Notes under the pieces: model-generated
Told to the model about the DNA's origin: nothing
Database searches by the model: none
What the model saw: the letters and a program-made list of their open reading frames with translations, nothing else
Part shown: one piece after another, positions 57,891 to 64,000 of the stretch
Layout: every line of letters starts with the position of its first letter
Numbering within the stretch: position 1 is the first letter of the stretch
Assembly: GCA_934541105.1 (NCBI GenBank)
Contig: CAKTDA010000004.1
Coordinates: 1 to 64,000, forward strand
Length of the DNA stretch: 64,000 nucleotides
Origin: an uncultured Luteitalea sp.
GTDB taxonomy: Bacteria; Acidobacteriota; Vicinamibacteria; Vicinamibacterales; Vicinamibacteraceae
Reading direction: 5' to 3'
Translations under genes and position numbers: made by a program

Positions 57891-59740
57891 GGCTCCGCGC
57901 ACTCGCGCTCTGTGCGCTCGCCGTGTTCGCGTGCGCCACGCCGGTCCTCGGGCAGGAGCGCCCGAACATCCTCTGGCTGTCGAGCGAGGACAACGGCCCG
58001 CAGATCGGCGCCTACGGAGACGCCTACGCGACGACGCCGGCGATCGATGCGCTGGCGGCGCGGGGCGTGCGCTACACGCGCGCGTGGGCGGCGGCCCCGG
58101 TCTGCGCGCCATCCCGCACCGCGATCATCACGGGCCTGCTGCCGCACGCGACCGGCGGCCACAACATGCGCAGCGAGGTGCCGCTGCCGCCCGGGGTGCG
58201 GATGTTCCCGGCGCTGCTGCGCGAGGCCGGCTACTACACCAGCAACAACGTGAAGGAGGACTACAACCACCCCACGCCGTCCGGCGTGTGGGACGACTCC
58301 TCGCAGAAGGCCCACTGGCGCGGGCGCCGGGCCGGGCAGCCGTTCTTCGCCGTGTTCAACAGCGTCACGACGCACGAGAGCCAGGTCCGGCGGAGGCCGC
58401 ACGTCGCCGTCCACGATCCGGCGCGCGTCCGCGTGCCGCCCTATCACCCCGACACGCCGGAGGTCCGGCAGGACCGCGCGCAGTACTACGACAAGCTGTC
58501 GGAGATGGACGCGGAGATCGGCGCGCGCCTCCGGGAACTCGAGGCCGACGGGCTGGCCGACTCCACCATCGTCTTCTACTGGGGCGATCACGGCGTCGGC
58601 CTGCCGCGCGGCAAGCGCTGGCTCTACCCGGCCGGGCTCGACGTGCCGATCATCGTCCACGTGCCCGAGCGCTTCCGTCACATGGCTCCTGCCGGATATG
58701 CACCGGGCTCGACAAACGATCGCCTCGTCAGCCTGCTCGATCTCGGCCCGACGACCCTCTCGCTCGCCGGCATCACGCCTCCTGCGGTGATGCAGGGCCG
58801 CGCGTTCATGGGCCCGCACGCCGCCGCGCCGCGTCGCTGGCTCCATGCCGGCCGCGATCGGATGGACGAGCGCGTGGACATGTCGCGCGCCATCAGGGAC
58901 GCGCGGTTCCTCTACATCCGCAACTTCCGTCCGGATCGCGCGCAGGGCGAGTACCTCGCGTACATGTTCGAGACGCCGACGACCCAGGTGTGGAAGGCCC
59001 GGCACGATGCGGGGACGCTCGACGCCGTGCAGGATGCGTTCTGGCGGGAGAAGCCGTCGGAAGAGCTCTACGACCTCGAGCGCGATCCCGACGCCGTCGT
59101 GAACCTCGCTGCGGTGCCGGCCCACGCAGCGACGCGCGACCGCATGCGTGAGGCATTGCTGACGCATCTCGTGGAGACACGCGACCTGGGCCTGCTGCCG
59201 GAGGTGGACATGCACCGGCGGCGTGGCGAGCGGCCGCCGTACGTCATGGCGAGGGACGCCGCCACGTTCCCCGTGGCGCGCGTGCTCGATGCCGCCGACC
59301 GGGCGTCGGCGCGGCTGCCCGCGCACGCGCCACGCCTGCGCACCGGGCTTGCCGACGCCGATCCGGCGGTGCGGTACTGGAGCGCCCTGGGGACTGGATG
59401 GCTCGGGCGGGACGCGGTCGCGATGGGCGCGACGGCGCTGCGTGCGCTGCTGCGGGATCCGGAGCCGGCACCGCGGGTGGCGGCGGCCGAGGCGCTCGTC
59501 CGGCATGGTGACGATGCCGCGCGGCGCGAGGCGCTCGAGGCGCTCATCGTCATTGCCGATCACCGGACGGCCGGCAACCATGCCGCCATGCTGGCCCTCG
59601 ACACGATCGTTGCGCTGGGACCGCTCGCCACGCCGATCCGCGCGCGTGCCCTCGCCGTTCCCGAACCCGACCCCGACACCGTGCCTGCACGTGAGCGGGG
59701 CTACGTCACCCGACTGACGACCGCCCTCGGCCGCCCGTAG
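57887..59740 (+). CDS. Secreted formylglycine-dependent sulfatase with HEAT-like C-terminus
   Basis: 617 residues. Signal peptide from TTG 57887 (LRALALCALAVFACATPVLG), then the sulfatase fold: NILWLSSEDNGPQ metal site, CAPSRTAIITG with Cys73 as the residue converted to formylglycine (CxPxR), TIVFYWGDHGVG second metal site and GKRWLYPAG. Residues about 470-600 are alpha-helical repeats of HEAT type (ALRALLRDPEPAPRVAAAEALVRHG). It resembles heparan/N-sulfoglucosamine-type sulfatases of Acidobacteria and Planctomycetes. TTG start overlaps the previous stop; ends 3 bp from the convergent rhomboid gene. Confidence 0.9.
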   Translation: MRLRALALCALAVFACATPVLGQERPNILWLSSEDNGPQIGAYGDAYATTPAIDALAARGVRYTRAWAAAPVCAPSRTAIITGLLPHATGGHNMRSEVPLPPGVRMFPALLREAGYYTSNNVKEDYNHPTPSGVWDDSSQKAHWRGRRAGQPFFAVFNSVTTHESQVRRRPHVAVHDPARVRVPPYHPDTPEVRQDRAQYYDKLSEMDAEIGARLRELEADGLADSTIVFYWGDHGVGLPRGKRWLYPAGLDVPIIVHVPERFRHMAPAGYAPGSTNDRLVSLLDLGPTTLSLAGITPPAVMQGRAFMGPHAAAPRRWLHAGRDRMDERVDMSRAIRDARFLYIRNFRPDRAQGEYLAYMFETPTTQVWKARHDAGTLDAVQDAFWREKPSEELYDLERDPDAVVNLAAVPAHAATRDRMREALLTHLVETRDLGLLPEVDMHRRRGERPPYVMARDAATFPVARVLDAADRASARLPAHAPRLRTGLADADPAVRYWSALGTGWLGRDAVAMGATALRALLRDPEPAPRVAAAEALVRHGDDAARREALEALIVIADHRTAGNHAAMLALDTIVALGPLATPIRARALAVPEPDPDTVPARERGYVTRLTTALGRP

Positions 59741-59743
59741 CGC

Positions 59744-60406
59744 CTACGCCACGCGGTCCCACCACTCCACGCGCATCCGCTCGGGGCGCCGGAACACGTG
59801 GACGAGCGCCGCGCCCGCGACGAAGCCGCCCGCGTGCGCCCAGAACGCCACGCCGCCGACGTCGTCGCCCCCCACGGCCGCGAGCGTCCCGAGGCCGTTG
59901 AACAGCTGCGTCACGAACCACAGGCCGAGCAGCAGCACGGCGGGGACCTCCACGAAGGCCACGAACACCAGCGTCAGCACGCGCGAATGCGGGAACATCA
60001 CGAGATAGGCGCCGAGCACGCCGGCGATGGCGCCGCTCGCGCCGACCATCGGCACCGTGGACCCGGCCTCGAACAGCGTCTGCAGCAGCGCCGCGGCAAA
60101 GCCGCAGATGAAATAGAAGAGGAGATACCGCCCGTGGCCCATGCGATCCTCGACGTTGTCGCCGAAGATCCAGAGGAACAGCATGTTGCTCAGGAGATGC
60201 CCGAAGCCTGCGTGCACGAACATCGACGACACGACCGAGGCCGCCGAGAAGTCCGAGGCCGTGACGCCCCACGTCCGCACGAACGCCTCGAACGCCGGCG
60301 TCTCGAGCGGTGGCATCCACAGGAACACCAGCACGTTCAGGACAATCAGCGTGACCGTCACGAACGGCGTCGTCCGGGAGGGGATCACGTCACGGATGGG
60401 AATCAC
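59744..60406 (-). CDS. Rhomboid-family intramembrane serine protease
   Basis: 220-residue six-helix protease cleaving membrane proteins. Catalytic Ser125 in VGASGAIAGV, His191 in FWAHAGGF, and the HAGFGHLLSNMLFLWIFG block with oxyanion-hole His70/Asn74. N-terminal IPIRDVIPSRTTPFVT is typical of Acidobacteria/Planctomycete rhomboids. GTG start at 60406; nearby ATGs are out of frame. Length is normal for the short class without extra domains. Confidence 0.93.
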   Translation of the reverse strand: MIPIRDVIPSRTTPFVTVTLIVLNVLVFLWMPPLETPAFEAFVRTWGVTASDFSAASVVSSMFVHAGFGHLLSNMLFLWIFGDNVEDRMGHGRYLLFYFICGFAAALLQTLFEAGSTVPMVGASGAIAGVLGAYLVMFPHSRVLTLVFVAFVEVPAVLLLGLWFVTQLFNGLGTLAAVGGDDVGGVAFWAHAGGFVAGAALVHVFRRPERMRVEWWDRVA

Positions 60407-60566
60407 GCCATCATTGTAGACTCCGGGTTCCGGGTGCGCTCGTCCTGAACGCCGAACGTGTCCGAGCCGCCGCCATGTGCCGCATCCCCGCACGACCTGG
60501 CGTACCCGGAGACGCCTTGTTGTAGCCTCGGATCCGGCAAGGCGAGTCGTTCGCGCGCGGTGACGC

Positions 60567-60635
60567 ATCCCGAGCCCCGAATCCCGAATCCCGAATCCCG
60601 AATCCCCGAGTCCCGAGTCCGAGCCCGAGCCCCGA
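60567..60635. repeat. Heptanucleotide array ending at a start codon
   Basis: About ten 7-bp steps (ATCCCGA, GCCCCGA), slightly ragged in the second half, running to the base before ATG 60636. Same family as at 32703. Confidence 0.88.
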
Positions 60636-60929
60636 ATGATCTGCTCAAACTGTGGAACCGAAATCGCCGAGAAGGCGCTCATCTGCTACCGGTGCGGCCA
60701 GGCAACGTTCGTGGCCAAACGCGCGCCTGCCGGGCGGCCGGCCCGGGGCCGCCAGTTGATGCTCGCGATTGCGATGATCGTGCTGATCCTGGCGGCGTTC
60801 TTCCTCGGCCAGGTCCAGACCGGCACCGTGCCCGACTGGGTGCGCTACACCGTGATGGTGCTCGCGGTCGTGGTGCTTGCGTACCGCGTGCTCGTGCGCC
60901 GACGGCGTGGGGGGCGCATCCGCGGATGA
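60636..60929 (+). CDS. Small zinc-ribbon membrane protein
   Basis: 97 residues. N-terminal zinc ribbon with two CxxC knuckles, CSNCGTEIAEKALICYRCG. Two membrane helices follow (QLMLAIAMIVLILAAFFLG and YTVMVLAVVVLAYRVLV) and a basic tail. Function unknown. The ATG directly abuts the heptanucleotide array, so the normal ribosome-binding site region consists of repeat sequence. Overlaps the next gene (ATGA). Confidence 0.82.
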   Translation: MICSNCGTEIAEKALICYRCGQATFVAKRAPAGRPARGRQLMLAIAMIVLILAAFFLGQVQTGTVPDWVRYTVMVLAVVVLAYRVLVRRRRGGRIRG

Positions 60930-61231
60930 AGAGGCGACGGGCGCGGGTGGTCGCGTACGCGATCTGTCTCCTTGCGGGCCTGCTGGTCTGGAACGGCATC
61001 TTCGGCCTGCTCGTCAGCCGGGGCGAGAAGCAGTACCTGCTCGACCAGGCACGCCACGAGCTCGGGTTCGGGCCGGAGGCGTCGCTCCCGCGGCGCATGG
61101 AGACGACCATCCACGGCGGCGTGCGCGAAGCCACCCGCTGGGGAATCACCGTGAGCCTGCTCGGCATCGTCGCGGTCTGGGTCGCGACGCGTCCGCGGCG
61201 GGATGAAGACCGTCCGCCGCTCGACGAGTAG
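60926..61231 (+). CDS. Small two-helix membrane protein
   Basis: 101 residues, two membrane helices (VVAYAICLLAGLLVWNGIFG and GITVSLLGIVAVWVATRP) with a conserved-looking loop RGEKQYLLDQARHELGFGP. Not recognised. It is coupled to the zinc-ribbon gene by a 4-bp overlap, so the two probably work together. Confidence 0.72.
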   Translation: MKRRRARVVAYAICLLAGLLVWNGIFGLLVSRGEKQYLLDQARHELGFGPEASLPRRMETTIHGGVREATRWGITVSLLGIVAVWVATRPRRDEDRPPLDE

Positions 61232-61296
61232 CCCATCGGGAACGTCGAACGCGGACGTGTCCGCCGAAGGACGAACGTGCGCGTTCGGCATGCGCG

Positions 61297-61314
61297 ACTC
61301 GTTCCGGGACGAGT
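61297..61314. repeat. 18-bp palindromic repeat, copy 4 (reverse orientation)
   Basis: ACTCGTTCCGGGACGAGT is the exact reverse complement of copies 1 and 2. As in copy 1, a CCGAACGC-containing stretch flanks the same side. Confidence 0.8.
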
Positions 61315-61318
61315 CCGG

Positions 61319-61346
61319 AACCCGTACCCCGTCCCCGGGCCCCGGT
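61319..61346. repeat. Degenerate heptanucleotide array, 4 units
   Basis: Four 7-bp steps (AACCCGT, ACCCCGT, CCCCGGG, CCCCGGT) just past the citrate synthase stop codon, five bases after palindrome copy 4. It resembles the right half of the array at 34438. Confidence 0.6.
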
Positions 61347-61347
61347 G

Positions 61348-62634
61348 CTACTTCCGCTCGTCGATGCCGACGTACTCGCGCGTACGGTGGCCCGTGTAGA
61401 TCTGGCGCGGGCGGGCGATCTTCTGGTCCTGGTCGCGGTGCAGTTCGTCCCACTGCGCCACCCAGCCGGCAGTGCGCGGGATCGCGAACAGCACCGTGAA
61501 CATCTCGGGCGCGAAGCCGAGCGCCTGGTAGATGAGGCCCGAGTAGAAGTCCACGTTCGGGTAGAGCCGGCGCTTGACGAAGTAGTCGTCCTCGAGCGCG
61601 ATGCGTTCGAGTTCGAGCGCGAGGTCGAGCAGCGGGTTCTTGCCCGTGACCTCGAACACCTCGTAGGCCGTCTTCTTGATGATCTTGGCCCGCGGGTCGT
61701 ACGACTTGTACACGCGGTGCCCGAACCCCATGAGGCGGCCCTCGCCCTTCTTCACCTTCTCGATGAAGGCCGGCACGTTCGCCTTGCTGCCGATCTGGCG
61801 CAGCATCGCGAGCACGGCCTCGTTGGCGCCGCCGTGCAGCGGGCCGTACAGTGCCGCCGCCGCGCCCGCCATGGCGGAGTAGGGATCGACCTCGGAGCTG
61901 CCGATCGCGCGCATCGCGTTTGTGCCGCAGTTCTGCTCGTGATCGGCGTGGAGGATGAACAGGATCTCGAGCGCCCGCTCGAGGACCGGGTTCACCTCGT
62001 ACTTCGCCTCGGTCATCTTGAACAGCATGTTCAGGAAGTTGCCGGCGAAGCTGAGGCCGTTGTCGGGATAGACGTAGAACAGCCCGCGGCTGTGGCGGTA
62101 GGCATAGGCCGCGATCGTCGGCGTCTTCGCGATGAGCCGCCGGATGTGCCGCTGGCGCACTTCGGGGTCGTGGACCTGCTTGGCGTCGGGATAGAACGTC
62201 GAGAGCGCGCCGACGGTGCTGAGGAACACGCCCATCGGGTGCGCGTCGTAGCGGAACCCGCGCATCAGGTGCTTGATGTTCTCGTGCAGCAGCGTGTGCC
62301 GCGTGATGCCCGCCTGCCAGTCGGCGAGTTCGCCGGCCGTCGGCAGTTCGCCGTACATCAACAGGTAGGCGACCTCGAGGTACGTGCTCTTCTCGGCGAG
62401 TTGCTCGATCGGGTAGCCGCGGTACTCCAGCACGCCCTTGTCGCCGTCGATGTAGGTGATGGCACTCCGGCACGACGCGGTGTTCGTGAACGCGGGGTCG
62501 TACGTCATCACCCCGAAGTCGTCGGGCGACGTCTTGATCTGTCGCAGGTCGATGGCCTTGATCGTGCCGTCGGTGATCGGCACCTCGTAGGTGGTGCCGG
62601 TGCGGTTGTCGGTGATTGTGAGCGTGTCAGCCAT
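61348..62634 (-). CDS. gltA: Citrate synthase
   Basis: 428-residue type II (hexameric-length) citrate synthase, condensing acetyl-CoA and oxaloacetate to enter the TCA cycle. Catalytic residues visible: His267 in GPLHGGANE, His306 in GFGHRVYK and Asp362 in VDFYSGLIY; His232 in HADHEQN. Starts MADTLTITD at ATG 62634. Transcribed after yacG, phoU and pstB on the same strand with a 26-bp gap, but probably from its own promoter. Repeat sequences lie just past the stop. Confidence 0.97.
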   Translation of the reverse strand: MADTLTITDNRTGTTYEVPITDGTIKAIDLRQIKTSPDDFGVMTYDPAFTNTASCRSAITYIDGDKGVLEYRGYPIEQLAEKSTYLEVAYLLMYGELPTAGELADWQAGITRHTLLHENIKHLMRGFRYDAHPMGVFLSTVGALSTFYPDAKQVHDPEVRQRHIRRLIAKTPTIAAYAYRHSRGLFYVYPDNGLSFAGNFLNMLFKMTEAKYEVNPVLERALEILFILHADHEQNCGTNAMRAIGSSEVDPYSAMAGAAAALYGPLHGGANEAVLAMLRQIGSKANVPAFIEKVKKGEGRLMGFGHRVYKSYDPRAKIIKKTAYEVFEVTGKNPLLDLALELERIALEDDYFVKRRLYPNVDFYSGLIYQALGFAPEMFTVLFAIPRTAGWVAQWDELHRDQDQKIARPRQIYTGHRTREYVGIDERK

Positions 62635-62660
62635 CGCGTCGTTTTCGGGGGGCGGAGGCG

Positions 62661-62903
62661 CTAGGCCTCGGGGTCATCCGGCTCCATCTCTCGCGGCGTG
62701 TCGTCCGCCGGACCCTCGACGCGGTAGTCGCCGTCGAGCCAGTGGGAGAGGTCGAGCAACTGGCACCGTTCACTGCAGAAAGGCCGCCAGCGCGGGTCCA
62801 CCGGCTGCACGCGACAGTATACACAGAGGTCAGCGCCTGACACGGCCTCGATCGTACCAGCCTGCGGCGCGCCGCGAACCCGCGGCCGCGCCGGCGTCGA
62901 CAT
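62661..62903 (-). CDS. yacG: YacG-type zinc finger (DNA gyrase inhibitor family)
   Basis: 80-residue protein. The four-cysteine zinc site is CVYC then CSERC (third and fourth in FCSERCQLLDLSHWLDGDY), exactly the YacG pattern including the LxDLxxWLxGxY tail. E. coli YacG binds gyrase and blocks DNA binding. ATG at 62903; the first 25 residues are unconserved and a later start is possible. Confidence 0.88.
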   Translation of the reverse strand: MSTPARPRVRGAPQAGTIEAVSGADLCVYCRVQPVDPRWRPFCSERCQLLDLSHWLDGDYRVEGPADDTPREMEPDDPEA

Positions 62904-62929
62904 CGTGGGGCCGGACCGGGCCGCGATGG

Positions 62930-63607
62930 TCAGGGGGGCGCATCGTGCCTGACGTCGCGCGCCGTCACCATGAAGATGACGTCCTCGGCGATGTTGGTCG
63001 CGTGATCCGCGATGCGCTCGAGATGGCGGGCCACGAGGATCAGGTCGAGGGCGGCCTCGATGGCGGCCGGCACCTGCCGCATGTACGGCACGAGGTCGTC
63101 CGAGACCCGTGACTTGAGTCCGTCCACCGTGTCGTCGGTCTCGAGCACCTGCGCGGCCAGCGCCACGTCGCGCCTGACATAGGCGTCGAGCGCATCCCGG
63201 AGCATGTGCTGCGCCAGTTCGGCCATCCGCGGAATCTCCACGATGGGCCGCACGGGCGGCTGCTGGAGGTAGCGCAGCACCGCCTCCGCGATGTTCACGG
63301 CAAGGTCGCCGACCCGCTCGAGATCGGTGTTGATCTTCACCGCCGCGAGCACGGCGCGCAGGTCCACGGCCACCGGCTGGTGCAGGGCGAGCACGCGCAC
63401 GCAGCGCCTGTCGATCTGCTTGTGCAGCGCGTTGAGCGGCTCGTCGCCCGACTGCACCCGCGCCGCCAGCGCCGCGTCGTGCGTGACGAGCGCCTCGGTC
63501 ACGAGGCGCACCCGCTCCTCGGCCAGGCCGCCCATCACGAGCAGGCGCTCCTTGAGCGCGTCGAGGTGCTCCTGCACCTGCGGCACCGTGCGCGCGACCG
63601 GTTCCAT
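62930..63607 (-). CDS. phoU: Phosphate regulon protein PhoU
   Basis: 225-residue PhoU with the two repeated three-helix bundles. Metal-binding E/DxxxD motifs are visible as DLERVGDLAVNIAE in the first half and HLERIADHATNIAED in the second. It modulates Pst uptake and PhoR signalling. Starts at ATG 63607 (GTG 63610 adjacent). Follows pstB by 9 bp, the standard pst-phoU order. yacG lies 26 bp downstream. Confidence 0.95.
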   Translation of the reverse strand: MEPVARTVPQVQEHLDALKERLLVMGGLAEERVRLVTEALVTHDAALAARVQSGDEPLNALHKQIDRRCVRVLALHQPVAVDLRAVLAAVKINTDLERVGDLAVNIAEAVLRYLQQPPVRPIVEIPRMAELAQHMLRDALDAYVRRDVALAAQVLETDDTVDGLKSRVSDDLVPYMRQVPAAIEAALDLILVARHLERIADHATNIAEDVIFMVTARDVRHDAPP

Positions 63608-63616
63608 CACCGCACT

Positions 63617-64000
63617 CTACCCGAACCGTCCGGTCACGTAGTCCTCGGTCAGCCGTTCGCGCGGTGCCGTGAACAACTCCTCGGTGGGGCCGCACTCGAT
63701 CAACCGGCCCTGCCACAGGAATGCCGTCTGGTCCGAGACGCGCGCCGCCTGCTGCAGGTTGTGCGTCACCAGCACGATCGTGTACGTGCGCTTGAGGACG
63801 TGAATCAACTCCTCGATGCGCTGGGTGGCAATCGGATCGAGGGCAGAGGCCGGTTCGTCCATCAACAGGACCTCCGGCTGGATCGCGAGTGCGCGCGCGA
63901 TGCACAGCCGCTGCTGCTGGCCGGCAGACAGCGTGAGGGCCGACTCCTGCAGCCGATCGCTGACCTCGCTCCAGAGCGCCGCCGCGCGCAGGCTCTCGCC
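63617..64000 (-). CDS. pstB: Phosphate ABC transporter ATP-binding protein PstB (3' part)
   Basis: The last 127 codons of an ABC ATPase; the 5' end lies beyond position 64000. The signature LSAGQQQRLCIARALA, Walker B LLMDEPASALDP and the H-loop VLVTHNLQQAARVSD are present. Downstream text LIECGPTEELFTAP...TEDYVTGRFG matches PstB C-termini, and phoU follows directly. Powers high-affinity phosphate import. Confidence 0.95.
   Translation of the reverse strand, partial: GESLRAAALWSEVSDRLQESALTLSAGQQQRLCIARALAIQPEVLLMDEPASALDPIATQRIEELIHVLKRTYTIVLVTHNLQQAARVSDQTAFLWQGRLIECGPTEELFTAPRERLTEDYVTGRFG

Overview
The window is high-GC DNA (about 70 percent by eye) from a free-living bacterium with tightly packed operons, frequent GTG and TTG starts and many 1-4 bp stop/start overlaps. 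The gene set (CarD, Rex, a fused homocysteine methyltransferase/MTHFR, an OPT transporter, a MoxR-DUF58-DUF4159-DUF4175 cluster, a pseudo-C13 peptidase, short tandem heptanucleotide arrays) best fits Acidobacteriota, probably a Vicinamibacteria/Luteitalea-like lineage. That placement is inference from gene content; no rRNA gene is present.

Layout. 1-7.5 kb: a direct repeat, a GltS-like symporter, a cardiolipin synthase, a YgjP-type metallopeptidase, an uncharacterised coiled-coil protein, a YkgJ-type cysteine-cluster protein, tRNA-Leu(CAA), an exported methyltransferase, and carD with a hairpin terminator. 7.5-8.3 kb: a PlsC acyltransferase. 8.3-17.4 kb: an eight-gene iron/flavin operon on the minus strand (TonB siderophore receptor, PiuC-like hydroxylase, PepSY protein, DUF2271, DUF4198, ApbE, diflavin reductase, FMN hydroxy-acid oxidase). 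Its promoter is well formed, with a perfect palindrome in the spacer and a Fur-like box downstream. The DUF2271 protein carries a clear ApbE flavinylation motif, so the operon probably builds an extracytosolic flavin electron-transfer chain for iron acquisition.

17.4-30.2 kb: a secreted SbsA-Ig protein, an OPT transporter, the rex-moaC-acyl-CoA ligase operon, ferritin, signal peptidase I downstream of a LytS/LytT two-component system, a stand-alone NuoI-like ferredoxin, the fused HMT/MTHFR and a lipid-type methyltransferase. 30.2-33.8 kb is an accessory scar. It holds a dead IS21 element (broken istA, IstB without its Walker A lysine), an HNH/DUF222 gene split by an IS256 remnant, and palindromic and heptanucleotide repeats. 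33.8-39 kb: a glycosyltransferase containing an in-frame 105-bp heptanucleotide array, Lon with a proline-rich linker insertion, a DinB-like protein and an ICMT/NnrU-like membrane protein.

39-43.6 kb: a small coupled operon of a ketosynthase, a 21-bp-repeat micro-ORF, a geranylgeranyl-reductase-type flavoprotein, an ICMT-like protein and a PIG-V-like mannosyltransferase, probably for an unknown lipid or meroterpenoid. 43.7-59.7 kb: a nine-gene envelope operon (TPR/gluzincin peptidase, DUF4159, MoxR, DUF58, two vWA membrane proteins, a giant DUF4175 coiled-coil protein, a C13-like pseudo-peptidase and a sulfatase). 59.7-64 kb: a rhomboid protease, two small membrane proteins, citrate synthase, YacG, PhoU and the 3' part of pstB, which runs off the window.
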